Of a stretch of DNA of 64,000 nt, positions 12,424 to 25,324 are shown piece after piece; position 1 is the stretch's first letter; the number at the start of each line of letters is the position of its first letter. The notes under the pieces were generated by a model. The model was not told the DNA's origin, did not search any database, and worked only from the letters and a program-made list of their open reading frames with translations. Source of the DNA: Rhizophagus clarus (Eukaryota; Glomeromycota; Glomeromycetes; Glomerales; Glomeraceae); NCBI GenBank assembly GCA_015698045.1, contig BLAL01000199.1, positions 356,970-420,969 on the forward strand. Direction: 5' to 3'. A program made the position numbers and the translations under genes.

Positions 12424-12806
12424 TATTAGGGAGCTTACACATATTACGTAATTATTAAAGGGGGGAGGGGATAGTTAAAATCTTACATTAGGGGGAGTTA
12501 CACATATCACGTAATATCCATTTTGTTATAAACCCTTACCCCCTCTCCTCCTGTTAGATTTAATAACCAATCAGATTATAGTATTTATAAATTATATAAT
12601 TAATATAAGTGTAATGTAAGATTTTAACTATCCTCCTCCCTCCTTTGATAATTACGTAATATGTATAAACTCCCTAATACACTTATATTAATTATATAAT
12701 TTATAAATACTATGATCAGATTGGTTATTAAATCTAACAAAGGGAGAAGGGGGTAAGGGTTTATAATAAAATAGATATTACGTGATATGTGTAATTCCCC
12801 TTAATG
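12424..12806. mobile_element. MITE-like interleaved inverted repeats (A-C-A'-C')
   Basis: Four blocks: A about 12427-12489, C about 12491-12613, A' about 12614-12676, C' about 12677-12806. A' is the complement of A and C' the complement of C. A and C both begin with a related end (G-rich, then TTACACATAT and ACGTAAT), and A' and C' both end with its complement. This fits a small non-autonomous DNA element nested in, or recombined with, a second copy. No coding capacity. Confidence 0.72.
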
Positions 12807-14153
12807 GATTTTTTGTAAAAAATAATTTGTAAAATATAAAATAATTCAAAAATTATATTAAAATTTATAAAATCATTTAATTTAAAAGAATTTAAATATT
12901 TTTTTTTGTTTAAAAGTAAATAATTTTACTGAAGCAAATTTTTGAAAAATTTTAACATTAGTCATACTTCTTAAAATATGTTTTGAATATGTATCAAGTA
13001 TTTAATTTAATATCTATAGATAAAAAAATTTTTTATATTAGAAATATAATTATTTGATTTATATATCAATTAATAAATTTAAAAATTTAGAATTTGAAAT
13101 TAATAATTTAAAAAATATTTTTAATTAAATTATTATTAAAATTATTTAAATAAAGAAATAATATATTTACTATACTCTGCATTATAAATTTATATATATT
13201 TTTATGTTTATCATTTGCTATTTTAAGGGGGGTGTGATGTATATACTAATGATCAATATAAATAATTTACAAAAAAGGAAGGATACATTGTAACACAAGG
13301 TGCAGTAAATAAATTTACTATTAAATAAATTATATAATAATATATATATATATCTTATATTTTAATTTATTCATGTAAAATTATTTGATAAATATTTAAT
13401 AAAGTAAAAAAGTAATAATTTATTTTTCAATATATAAAAATTTTATAATACTATATATTATTATAAGTTATAATATTCTGAATATTTTACAAAATTTTAA
13501 AGGCTGACTTTATATCATTATATCAATAATTTAATTTTTTATTATAATAAAATATATTTAAAGAATTATATAATAATCAGAAAATTATTTTTATATAATA
13601 TCTAAATAAAATTAAATTTATTAAATAATAAAATTAATAAAAAATATAATTTATTTTTGGATAAAAGAGAAGGAATACTATAATTATTATTTATTTATTA
13701 AATTTAATTTTTTAAAAATATTATATTTTTTATTTATATTATACAATACAATCCTTTTATAATAAAAAATATAAATTTTAAATAAAATCTAATTTTATAA
13801 TTGGATTTTAATTTAATATGATATTTAGATAATATTATTTTTTTTTTTATTACCTTTCCTTATTTTTTTTTTATTAATATAAAAAAAAAATATAAATTAA
13901 TATAATTAATATATACAACTATACTGTTATTTAAATTTTATATAATTTTAGAATTTTATGTTTTACAAATTTTTATTGTACTTACTGATTGTTAATTATA
14001 AATATTTTACACTATATTAGTAATATATATATTATTATATAAATTAAAATAAAAAATATTTTTAAAAAATTATGTAAATATAAAAATTTTTTAAAATTAT
14101 ATCATAAATTTTAAAAGAAAGCTTATATTATAAATTTAAAAAAAATTTATTAG

Positions 14154-14201
14154 GATTTGGATTTGAAATTGGTATTTTAATACCAATTTCAAATCCAAAT
14201 C
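14154..14201. repeat. Perfect 23-nt-arm palindrome
   Basis: Arms 14154-14176 and 14179-14201 are exact complements with a 2-nt centre (TT). It can extrude as a cruciform or hairpin and stands alone in AT-rich DNA. Confidence 0.9.
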
Positions 14202-14500
14202 TTGTGATAATATATGTATTAGTTTTCTTTTTTTCTATTATAAAAGTACTATATTATATATTATAATATATTCTATACTTTATTTATACAAATTAATTAA
14301 AAAGTAATGTAAAGCTTATAGAATTGCAAATAATAAAATTATAAATATAAAAAAGTTATTTTATTTCTATTTGTGGTAAAACAAAACCTGAAAATAAGTT
14401 AACCTATATTATAGGATATATAAATTGAATTAGGAAGAATTACAATATTGAAAAATTATCATTTTTAATATAAAAATAAGATTTGCGCCATGTAATTCTA

Positions 14501-16147
14501 TTTACCAAATACGATTTACGATTACGTAACAAGTGTTTTGAGTGGATAGTTTAAAATATGCAGTTATGCAAGCGCAGTAATATTGTCTTCATATTAATCA
14601 ATTAAAGGAAAACTATATCAGAAGACATAAAGTCATATTCTCGTGAATACTTAAAAGAACAAAGTTATCATTTTTTTGGATTTTAAAAAAAAGGCGGCAG
14701 TGCGCGATCATACAGATCATTTTAACATTTTCAAATAACCAAAAATGATTTCATTGCTAGACAAAGAATTTTCTTTTCCTTATTTTCCATTTTATGATTC
14801 AATTTTTCCTTTTATTGTCTAATTGTTCATCTAAGTTATATGAAAAGAATATAAATTTATATGCATTTATTAAGAAATTAAAAAAGAAATTCCTTGTATT
14901 CTTTATTTGGTTTTATTATTAATCTTTCACGTCTTTCGCAGGTTCACTTCGAGATTTAAAAGATCAGGAGGAAATCTTGCAAACTAAAGCATAACTGCAT
15001 CAACTGACGGATGAAATGTAAGTTGTCGATCTGATAAGTTATTTATAAATAAAATTACTTTATTATTTATTGAAAAGTGATTGGATATTGGTATTTTCAA
15101 ATCATTTTTTTCCGCCTTAATTTTTTGTTGACCGGTAATACTTTAGTCCTAGACAAGCATCAATCGGCTCATTTTTATCAAATCATTCGTTCTTGCCCAA
15201 ATTAGTCTGCAGTTCTACGACCAAATCACTTATTTTGAACACATTGCATAGCATCACATCCTCTAAATTTTCATCACGTTCTATATTCGGAAAAGAAATT
15301 ATTGAAGATTAGCGTGATACATTCGGGAAATGACATATCATGGTACTTTTTTTTTAAAATGGTCCTATTGTTACTTTCTGATCATTGGGCGTACGGGCGA
15401 ATTTTCGTATTAATTGGTCGCAGTTAAATTAACAATGATTCTAACTAATTGAACTGATTACCCTTATTTGACACAATCATAAAATAGTTTATTTTTACTT
15501 ATTACATCATTTGATGATGATATCTTTTACCTTTTTTTTTTTTTTTTTTTTTTTACGCGGGTACTTTTCGATTTATAGTTTAGAGTAGGAAATATATATT
15601 ATATTTGTGATTAATAATGTGAACTAGTGTAAAATTGCCACGACAAAAAAAAAAATAATTTATGTTGCATTATATTTACGGTGCTTGCCTTACACCGTGT
15701 GAAAGAAAATTATACACATGGTTTTTTTTTTGTAATCAAGTACACTTATTATATTAAGTTAATTTATTTTATTATATTTATTTATTTATTTTACTGGTAT
15801 GTATTTTTTTTTTTTGCTTACTAAAAAAAACGTAAACCTTAATGCTAATAAGCGTGTACAGATTATTTTAAGCTATTCGATTATTTGATTGGTTTATATT
15901 ATTGATTTCTTTGCAGACGTAACGTATAGGCAGCTTTTGGCGTAGCTTATTTGGATTTTCTCCTTCACCCTAATATCCTATTATATTCTGAGCTAATTTA
16001 AATCTATTTATTCTGCCCACTTTCCACATTAAAAAAAAAAAATTCTCTTTTCTTTCTTATTTTATCTTTTTTTTTTTTAAACAAAAAAAAAAAAAACCGT
16101 TAAAACATAAATCAGACATTAAAAAACACTATTATAATCAATACAAA
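14501..16147. other. Upstream region of beta-tubulin
   Basis: No gene supported. At 14941-14990 a CAG is followed by a short open stretch (SLRDLKDQEEILQTKA) that looks coiled-coil-like but ends in a stop and has no partner exon. A CAG at about 15915 and pyrimidine-rich text before 16148 would suit a 5' UTR intron and leader of the tubulin gene. Confidence 0.35.
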
Positions 16148-17975
16148 ATGAGAGAAATTATCCATTTACAAACTGGTATGTTAGACTTTTTACTTGGTTG
16201 TATTGAAATAAAAGTTTTAAGTAAATTTTTTTGAAATCTTATTTCGCGTTTTTAACTTTACAGGTCAATGTGGAAATCAGGTAAAAACTTTTGACGAGTG
16301 AAGAACTTTATTTTTGTTTATTGTTTGCGAAATAAAAAACATGACGCGTTGTTTGTTGATCTATTTCTTTCTATATTTTTATTACTTAGATTGGTCAAAA
16401 ATTTTGGGAAGCTATCTCTGCTGAACATGGTCTTGACCCTTCTGGCTCCTATAACGGTGATAGTGACTTACAACTAGAACGTATTAACGTATATTACAAT
16501 GAAGCCATGGGTGGAAAATATGTGCCGAGGTTAGTATTTATGCAGAATATTTTTTTTACTAAATATGATGCTAATTTTTGTAAACTTCGCAAACCATTTA
16601 TTAATCGTATTGTGTACACCTTTAATTAGAGCTATTTTAGTAGATCTTGAGCCTGTAACTATGGACTCTATCCGATCTAGTCCATATGGTCACCTTTTCC
16701 GTCCTGATAATTTCGTATTTGGTCAATCTGGCGCCGGTAACAATTGGGCTAAAGGGTATTACACTGAAGGTGCCGAATTAGTTGATTCGATCTTGGATGT
16801 TCTCCGTAAAGAAGCGGAATCAACTGATTGTCTTCAGGGATTTCAAGTAACTCATTCCCTTGGAGGTGGAACTGGTTCTGGTCTTGGATCATTACTCTTA
16901 TCCAAAATTCGGGAAGAATACCCTGATAGAATGTTATGTACATTCTCCGTTGTTCCATCACCAAAAGTTTCAGATACTGTAGTTGAACCCTATAATGCCG
17001 TACTTTCGGTTCATCAATTGGTTGAAAATAGTGATGAAACGTTCTGTATTGATAATGAAGCCTTATATGATATTTGCTTCCGTACACTTAAATTATCCAA
17101 CCCGAGTTATGGCGATCTTAACCATCTTGTATCAGCTGTCATGAGTGGTATCACAACTTGTTTACGTTTTCCTGGTCAATTAAATAGTGATTTGAGGAAG
17201 CTTGCTGTTAATATGGGTATATAAATATAAATTCATAATATTCATTTAAAGAAAGAAAAAAAAAACTCTAACATTTATTTTCATCTTATTTTTTATTTTA
17301 TTTAGTTCCATTCCCACGTTTACATTTCTTTATGATTGGTTTCGCACCCTTAACTTCTCGCAGTTCACAAGGTTTCCGTTCTCTCTCAGTTCCAGAATTG
17401 ACTGCACAAATGTTTGATTCACGTAACATGATGGCTGCATCAGATCCTCGTCATGGAAGATATTTGACCGTAGCTACCATTTTCCGTGGTAGACTTTCTA
17501 CTAAAGAAGTAGAACAACAAATGCATACAGTTCAAATGAAAAATAGCTCATATTTTGTTGAATGGATTCCATCTAATGTCAAAATATCAGTTTGTGATAT
17601 TCCACCAGTTGGTCTCACAATGTCTGGCACTTTCGTCGGTAACAGCACTGCCATTCAAGAATTGTTCAAACGTATTAACACACAATTCACTGCAATGTTT
17701 AGGAGAAAAGCTTTCTTGCATTGGTATACAGGTGAAGGTATGGATGAAATGGAATTTACTGAGGCTGAATCTAACATGAATGATTTGGTTTCTGAATATC
17801 AACAATATCAAGATGCAGCCGGTATGTATATTTGTTTATCTGTTTGTTCAATTTTATTTTCAATCCTTTTTATTTATTTTTCATTTTACTTCTATTAGCT
17901 GAAGAAGAAGAAGGTGGTGAATATGAAGAAGGTGCTGAAGAAGAATATGCTGCAGAAGAGGAGGCTGAAAGCTGA
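16148..17975 (+). CDS. Beta-tubulin
   Basis: Exons 16148-16175, 16264-16280 (17 nt), 16390-16529, 16630-17216, 17306-17821 and 17899-17975 join to 454 residues. Beta-tubulin is unmistakable: [15 protein letters not shown] at the start, the GTP-binding GGGTGSG loop at 141-147, and an acidic C-terminal tail of Glu, Tyr and Ala. It forms the alpha/beta heterodimer of microtubules. By count, His6, Tyr50, Phe167, Glu198 and Phe200 are present, the residues associated with benzimidazole sensitivity in fungi; position 165 is Cys rather than the common fungal Ala. Early tiny exons are typical of fungal tubulin genes. Coding text is far less AT-rich than its flanks. Confidence 0.97.
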
Positions 17976-18682
17976 AACAAATAATCAACTAGTATAGATA
18001 TAGATATTCAAAATAAAAAAAAAAATTCTGGATAATATATTTCATATTAATTTCTTCCGCTATACACATATATACTTTTTTATATTACTATTAGACATTA
18101 TTCTTAGTTCATTTATTCATAATCAGCTTATTCGTATGTAAAATAATAACATTTTTATCACACATTTAACTTCCTTTTACTCGATAGCGGAGATTCATGT
18201 GTTCTATTATGTATTAACATAAAAAAAAAAAAAAAAATTCATTTATATATAAATGAGAAATATTACTAATTTTAGTACAGTTAGTTAATTATTATTATAT
18301 TATTCAAAGCAAATGGACAATTTTCAAAAATTTTTATTGGTAAAAATTTAGTTTTTTTGACAATTTTTTTTTCTTAGATACTATTAAAATTCGCAAACGT
18401 AATTATCATTTACTCTAACCTATTTAATTTAATATAAATTATTATGTACCTACTAAGGCGATACAATTAATTATAGTGATTGATATTAGGTATATCAACA
18501 TAAAAAAAAAAAAAAAAATAAAAATTTATTCAAGAGCATAGATAAATTATAAACTTTAAGAAAAATTTTATACTTATTTAATTATCGCTTCTCTAACAAT
18601 ACTACTGATAAAAATTTTGCCGTGTAACAAAATTTGATTATCAGCCAATGCTAAATCTGTGGATTTAAATTTTTTATTTAGA
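17976..18682. other. Intergenic region, tubulin 3' flank and NGL2 promoter
   Basis: AT-rich; AATAAAA-type signals near 18015 could end the tubulin transcript. Homopolymer A runs at 18222 and 18502. No gene seen. Confidence 0.4.
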
Positions 18683-20426
18683 ATGGAGCAAACAAGTTTT
18701 AAAACTCAAAGTGAAGATAATGAAGGAAATCAGCAGCAAAATCAAGGAAACAATAAAGGAAATTCACAATATGCATCACCGAAAAAACGAACTCGACTTA
18801 ACAAAAAAGAACGAAAAGAAATAAAAAAACAACAAAATGTAAAAGAAGGGAAAACGGATCAAAAGAAACCACCTAAAGCACAAGAAATTCAATATGAACC
18901 CGTATTAAAAGAAATGATAACTTTACCTAATGTTATAGAAGAGACCAATGGTATAACCATTATGACTTATAATGTAAGATAATTTATAATTTTTTTTAAA
19001 AAAAAAGAAAAAAAAAAAAGAAGATAAAAAAAAAAAAAATATTAAACACATATGTATATGTATATTTTTTTAAAAAAATTAAGTTACTTGCTCAATCACT
19101 TTGCAAGCGGCAATTATTTCCAAATTGTGGTGATGCATTAAAATGGAAAAATCGTCGACCGAGATTGATCAAAGAAATATTTCATTATTTACCTGATATA
19201 GGATGTTTTCAAGAAATGGATGAATTAAATTATAATGATACATTTAAACCTGAATTTGAAAAATCAGGTTATGATACACTATTTTATAAAGGTGATAATA
19301 AACAACATGGTACGTTAAATTATCATCTTTTAAGAAATCAATATCTAAACTAATATATATAACATACCCAAAAATTTAGGTTGTTGTATAGCTTGGAAGA
19401 AATCCAAATTTACTAAATTAAAAGAATCAACACTTGATTTTGATAAAATTGGTGCACCTACAATGATAACAAATTGTATTGGAATTATTGTTGCGTTGGG
19501 CATATTAAACAGAAAAGAAGATAAAGGTGTTGTGATTGGTACTACGCATCTTTATTGGAGACCTCAAAGCATGTATGAACGTACTAGACAATGTTTAATA
19601 TTATATCAAAGACTTTTAAAAGTTAATGAAGAATTTAATTTTCCCGCTTTTTTAGCTGGAGGTAAGTTTTTTTTTTTTTGATTATTCCCTTAAAGAATAT
19701 TGCTAATTTTATGATATACATATATTAGATTTTAATTCGACTCCACAAGATCCAATTTATCAGTTAATGGTAAGTAAATCTAAATTAAATGAAGAACAAA
19801 TTTCAATATTAGAAAATTCTATGAGGGCCTTTGGAGAAGAAAGTAGCGAAGGTGATAATGTACCATCAACACCAGTTACTAATAAAGATAGCGAAGAAGT
19901 AACAATTGAACAATCAAAAATTTCATCACAATCTCTTAGCGTAACAGAAGCTCGAACATTGCAGTCACACCCATTACGGTCACAACAAACGCAAATACAA
20001 TCATCCCAGTTAGAGCAATCACAAAGTTTATCTTCACCTCCGTTAAAACCTCAATTAGAGTCATTATCGACTTTACTTTCCAATTTTGGAAAATTACCAA
20101 AATGTTTATCACTTTATGGACAAAATTATCACTTAATAGATTCAGAGAATATTGAACATTCTGAACCAAAAATAACCAACCATGGAATATTTTTTAAAGG
20201 AACTTTAGATTATATATTTTTTGTTTTTAACCAAAAAGAAGGTTATGTTAATGATATAGATGGTGAAATCAAAAATGATAATCAATATAATAATAATAAC
20301 AATAATGTGAAAGTAACGAAATTATTAAAATTACCAAGAGAAGAAGAATTTGGATCAACATGTTTGCCAAATTATAAATTTAATTCTGATCATATCTGCT
20401 TAATGGTAGAAGTTGGAATTGAATAA
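18683..20426 (+). CDS. NGL2: NGL2-type RNA nuclease of the exonuclease-endonuclease-phosphatase family
   Basis: Exons 18683-18973, 19084-19309, 19380-19661 and 19729-20426 give 498 residues. A lysine-rich N-terminal region of about 85 residues (KKERKEIKKQQ) is followed by the EEP fold: MTYNLLAQSL, CFQEMDE (metal-binding Glu), GTTHLYWRP (His), AGDFNSTPQDPIY (Asp/Asn), GTLDYIFF and FNSDH (catalytic Asp-His). The blocks RRKLFPDSGDALKW and YERTRQC of yeast Ngl2 have close counterparts (KRQLFPNCGDALKW; YERTRQC). Yeast Ngl2 trims the 3' end of 5.8S rRNA. A Ser/Gln-rich insert of about 80 residues (near residues 280-370) interrupts the domain before the last motifs, as in yeast. All catalytic motifs are intact. 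Confidence 0.9.
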
Positions 20427-20808
20427 AAAATTAGTTCATAGTATAAATACTATTTAATTTTAATTATTACGTACGTTTTATTCTCTCTTAATTAATGATA
20501 ATAAAAAAAATGTTTTAATAATAAAAAAATAATATAATATTTTTTTTTATTATTATTATTTTTGCTCTTTTTTTTTTGCTATTAAAAATACAACGGAAAA
20601 AAATTTAGCGAGAATATTAATAAAATAATAATAATAAAAATGACAATAGAATCCAAAGTTCATTCATTTATAGGGTTAAAATAACAAGTCTTTATTATCA
20701 TTTGATTACAAATGATATACACCTACGTTTAAAATTATTTAAAAACATCAACAAAATGAAAAGATCAAATACAAATTCATAATAATAAAATTATGTATCA
20801 AATAGTAC
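20427..20808. other. Convergent intergenic gap, NGL2 / VMA16
   Basis: AT-rich 3' flanks with ATA and AATAAT runs; no gene, RNA or clear repeat seen. Confidence 0.4.
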
Positions 20809-21723
20809 CTATTTGCCAGCAACAGCAGCGTTAAATTCTCCAGCTTTTCCGGTCTGTAAAAAAAAAATTAAAATAATAAATTAATCCTAAGATACTTGGG
20901 AAAAATAATCATTATATTTAAATATTCTTATTACTTACCATTAATAAACCAACAATTAAACCAAATAAACCAAGTACACTACCAAAAATTTCCACAACAA
21001 GAATTTTTACAAATAGTTGAGGATCCTGAGCATCAGCAAGAGCAGCAGTACTACCAGTAATTCCTACAGCCATACCACAGAACAAATTGCAAAATCCAAC
21101 AGTTACTCCCCCCCAAAATATTGCAAATCCTGTAAAATAATTCGATTTTGTATGTAAATTATCTGACGATATACTTTGTATTTTAGCTGAAAATACAATT
21201 GCCATGATAACACCATAAATTGCTACTACTTCACAAAAAATAATACTAAAAGATAAAAAAAAATTATGAGACATGTTGTTATATAACAGATGATAATGAG
21301 TGTAAAGGGATCGTTTACCTAATAAGATTCTTTGTTTTAATTCTTGGAGCTTTAACAGCACCTCCAAGTATACTTGCACCTGTAATGAAAATTCCCCTAA
21401 CGATAAATAAAGATAATCATATTAGATAGAAACTAACATAACGAAGCTTTTAGGTTCGCCATCGCAATAATGAGCTTGCTTTAATATGAATAGGTGAAAT
21501 ATATTAAACATTACCATGCAGCACCAACAACACTAAGACCAATACAAAGACCTATTCCAACTAACGCCCAGGCATAAGGACTAACTCTTGTTAGAATATC
21601 TTGGAAGATGGTACTTAATTGATAATGTCCAGTTGTTATAAAGATTACGAGAAAAATGATAAATGCTAAAGTAGAATATGAATAAAAATATGCTACAATT
21701 CTACCATATCCAGCGTATGCCAT
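20809..21723 (-). CDS. VMA16: V-type proton ATPase proteolipid subunit c''
   Basis: Exons 21515-21723, 21319-21396, 20939-21245 and 20809-20853 give 212 residues, one short of yeast Vma16. There are five hydrophobic segments; the extra N-terminal helix (residues 18-32) separates c'' from c. The proton-carrying glutamate lies in helix 3 at residue 101 ([11 protein letters not shown]), and the second proteolipid repeat has [13 protein letters not shown] with Glu181. The protein is part of the rotating membrane ring (V0) that acidifies the vacuole and Golgi. The gene is head-to-head with the G-patch gene, 287 bases between the two start codons. Last exon codes only 14 residues and is placed by a GTAAGT donor and a CAG acceptor. 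Confidence 0.93.
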
Positions 21724-21768
21724 TATTAAGAAATCAGAAATCTTATTTATATATATATATTCCTTCTT

Positions 21769-21799
<31 letters not shown>

Positions 21800-22010
21800 T
21801 GAATCTAAAATAAAGAAAGTGAGCAAAATAAATACTGTAAAATCTGAAAGTTTTTTTTGGCGTTTCCTACATCACAAATAACACTCGATTATCGGATCTT
21901 AAATCAAATTTCCTTAATCAAATTTCTTGTCAAAGTCATACGTACTACATCGTACTACATACATGATTAATTGGCAAAAACCGATTTTTTTTGATTTTAT
22001 TATTAAAGAA
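21724..22010. promoter_or_regulatory. Shared divergent promoter region, VMA16 / G-patch gene
   Basis: The only DNA between two divergent start codons. It has a long T/A homopolymer run (21767-21800), which usually keeps nucleosomes away, and a directly repeated CGTACTACAT near 21942. Promoter function is inferred from position. Confidence 0.45.
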
Positions 22011-23010
22011 ATGAGTGATTTTGCAGAAAATCAGTTAAAAAAATATGGATGGACTAAAGGTCAAGGATTAGGAAAAAATGCTGAGGGAAGAAAAATACCT
22101 ATCGTTATTACTAAAAAGAATGACACACGGGGGGTAAGCTTCGAAACTTATTCACAACTCGCATCATATGCTTGTTGAAAAAATTTTTCTCAAATTAACG
22201 AAAGATTGTTCGTTCTACACCTATATTATAAAAATTTGAATTAGCTTGGAGATAATTCAGTAGATTGGTCATTTGAATGGTGGAATAAAGTATATACGAA
22301 AACTTTGGACAATATAAAAGTATCAAAAACTTCAGAAGGGGTATGTTAACAAACGTACTTTTCTTGTAATACTTTTTATTATAAATAATTTATTATAATA
22401 TGCTTTTTCAATGATTTAGGAAGTAAAAGTTTCTAAAATAATCAAAGAATCAATAGTTCCTAAAAATAATATGGGAATTATAAGTACAAATGAATCACTT
22501 TATTCTCTTACTGATTCTTCTAGTTCTACAGATCAAACTTTTGCAACCACGTCTTCCTCTTTAGATAATGAATCAATGCATAAGAGTAGATTTGATGATG
22601 ATAAAATTGAACATTCATCATCTAATTCAAAGATGAAATCATTATTTTATTACGGGAACTTTGTTAAAAGTTCAACTGGATCATTGGATTTAAGTGGGTA
22701 AATGTAGTACGCTTTATTTGTTTGCTAATCATTCTAGAAAATATAATAAATTTAAATTTGGAAATTTTTTAGCTGGAAAAAACAGACAGAAAAAATTGAA
22801 ATAAATAATGGATCAAAAAGCATGGACTCTATGGAAAAAGAAAAGGATTCATTATGTACAGATAATCTTGATATGTCACAGGATGAAAAAAAACAAGATG
22901 GGAAACGGAAACGGGAAAAATCAAAAAGAAAGAAAAGAAAATGTGAAAACGACACTATTTTAGCTAAGAATGAAAAACATAAGAAAAAAAAGAGAATGAA
23001 GGAAAAATAA
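22011..23010 (+). CDS. G-patch protein of the GPATCH4/TMA23 type, nucleolar
   Basis: Exons 22011-22133, 22245-22340, 22420-22697 and 22773-23010 give 244 residues. The G-patch spans about residues 1-41 (FAENQLKKYGWTKGQGLGKN, then KNDTRG). It continues with DWSFEWWNKVYTKTLDNIKV, the tryptophan-rich block found just after the G-patch in human GPATCH4 (NHWWNELFNKT) and yeast Tma23. The middle is serine-rich; the last 60 residues are Lys/Arg-rich (KRKREKSKRKKRK), a nucleolar targeting type. G-patch proteins activate DEAH helicases; relatives act in ribosome biogenesis. An upstream ATG at 21964 in the same frame is possible, but 22011 fits the family better. Confidence 0.8.
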
Positions 23011-23151
23011 TAAAAATGATCGTATTTAAGTTTATACATACCACATAAAATTAAAAACTTGTGAAACCTGTCAAAATCTAGTGTTACGTTGATATTTCAA
23101 ATAAATATTTTTTTTTTTTTTTTTTTTTTTTTTCTTAAAATTATTTTACCA

Positions 23152-25324
23152 ATGTCCGAAGAAAATCCTTATTCAAATGCTTCTCGTCGTTTAGAAAATA
23201 TAGCTGGTCATTTGAATGGCACAGGATATAAAGAATGGAGGACTTTGTCACCCAGTCAAACTTTAGCCGTATGCACAAACAGAGAAAGAAAATGGAATGG
23301 ATATGGATACAAAGATACATTTTTTAGGTTTGACGATGAGGGAACAGCTTCATTATTAGGAAATAGATTTGAACATTTTAGTTCAAAAGAATATCATGAA
23401 TTAAGACCATGGTTAGAACAAACATTAAGAATAAATTTAAAAACATTATGTCGAGCACAACCAACAATGGTAGAAATACATAGTCCAGAAGTAAATCATG
23501 ATTTTTATGATACAATTAAACCACAAGGAATAATAATTTCATTTGCAGAACAAGATAGATTATTACATGGACATGGAATTAGTACAATTGAAATTTATAA
23601 ATTAAGATATGGTAATTTCATCAGGTTACCTGATGCTGTAATTTGGCCGGAAAGTCATGAGCAAGTCGAAATTATCGTTAAAGCAGCACAAAAATTTAAT
23701 GTTGGTTGTATACCTTACGGAGGGGGGACAAATTATGTTGATGCATTGGAATGTCCAGTTGAAGAAGAAAAAAGAATGATTGTTTCTTTAGATATGAGGC
23801 ACATGAATAGAATTTTATCATTAAATAATGAAAATATGAGTGTAACCGTTGAAGCTGGCGCTATCGCAAAGGACTTGGAAATGGTATTAAGAAAGTTAGG
23901 TTATAGTCTTGGATGGAATGCTGAATCAATCGAGTTTAGTACAGTTGGTGGATTGGCCGCTTTAAGATCAAGTGGATTAAGGAGAAGCATGTACGGTGAT
24001 TTTGAAAATAGTATAATTAATATGAAATTTGTTACGCCAATTGGTACAATAAAACAAAGTAGTCACTCCACATCATCTCCACCAATTTATTCGGGTCCTG
24101 ACATAACGAATTTATTACTTGGATCAGAAGGAACTTTGGGTGTCATAACTGAGTTAACATTTAAATTACATTATTTAGCTCCGTATCGTCATTACATTTC
24201 AATGTATTTCCCCTCATTTCACCAAGGACTTTTGTTCTTAAGAGAAATCGCTCAGAAAAAAATTGTTAACAATTTAAGTGGTGCAAGATTAATCGATGAA
24301 ACTGGTTTACAATTAGTACATGGTTTTAATACTGCTACACCCACTATTACTACGGTATTTAAAGAAGTATTAAAAAAGTATTATTGGAAGAAATTTAAAA
24401 AGTTAGAAACTGGTAAAATGTGTTTGGCCGCTATTTTAATTGATGGTTACGATTCAAGTAAAATGGAAGTTTACGAAAAGAGAATTTTAAATGTCGGAGA
24501 AAATTATGGTGGTGTTAATTCTGGCTATGATTTAGGTGAGAGAATGTTTTTCATGTCACAGGTAAAGTGTACATTGGGAGTATGTCTGATTGTTTATGAT
24601 GTGTTTTATAGCTTAATATTTAGAAATATTTTTGGTTCAATTTTTAAATTAGGGTTTACCTTATCTTCGCGATTTTCTTATGGATTATTATGCTATATCA
24701 GACTACCTTGATACTTCGACATCTTGGTCAAATATTGAAACACTTGTTGATAAGGTAAAAGAAGCTATAGTGACAACTTGCAGAGCTCAAAATGTTCGTC
24801 CGAAGCCATACATTGCTGTTAGAGTAGATCATTTGTAAGTTTAAACTTAAATTATCTTGAACCTTTTAGATTTAAATTTTCAATTAAAGCAATATTCTAC
24901 TACATATAAGATATGAAACAGGCGTAAGTTTAACGTTCACTTACGGATTTAATTGTCGTAATCTCGCCGATCCACTTGGTATATTAAGAAGAGTAGATCA
25001 AGTCGCATTAGTTGAGATATTAAGATCGAATGGCTCTGTATCACATTTCCCTACTGGTATAGGGAAACGTAAAAAAGAAAGTTTTATTGAATCTTTATCT
25101 GAGGTGACTCAAATACTTTATTCGTCAATTAATTCTATTTTACTTTTTTTATTAACTTGAATTGATTGTTAGCCTGCAATTGAAATAATGAAGAATGTAA
25201 AGAAGTAAATGATTAAATCTATTATTTCTCTTTTATATCTAATATATTCTAAATTTTCTCTTTTTTTTTTTTTTTTAGAACTTTGGATCCTACAAATATT
25301 TTTTGTAGTCAGAATTTATTATAA
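23152..25324 (+). CDS. Alkyldihydroxyacetonephosphate synthase-like flavoprotein with PTS2
   Basis: Exons 23152-24561, 24653-24834, 24911-25103, 25173-25204 and 25279-25324 give 620 residues (human AGPS 658). AGPS exchanges the acyl group of acyl-DHAP for a fatty alcohol, the first ether-lipid step, in peroxisomes. R13-L14-x5-H20-L21 (RLENIAGHL) is a textbook PTS2 signal. KWNGYGYKDTFF, the FAD-binding PYGGGTNY loop, ESIEFSTVGGL and GSEGTLGVITE all match AGPS, and the end TLDPTNIFCSQNLL matches human YVDPNNIFGNRNLL. The odd point is the active-site histidine run: human SHHHGVGK is here SHFPTGIGK (residues 575-583), keeping one His of three. It may therefore be a divergent paralogue rather than a true ADPS. 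The GTGACT donor of intron 3 is the weakest splice site. Confidence 0.82.

Larger units (their letters stand above)
8851..14500. other. Extremely AT-rich gene desert
   Basis: About 5.6 kb with no open frame worth calling. It is mostly A/T homopolymers and TA-rich text, and may be a heterochromatic island or a pile of decayed elements. Three palindromic structures stand out (11241, 12424, 14154; listed separately). A GC-richer patch at 12530-12560 belongs to the second of these. Confidence 0.6.

Noticed and set aside
14941-15010. Exon-like coiled-coil stretch after a CAG
   Set aside because: Ends in a stop after about 17 codons, and no upstream or downstream exon fits.
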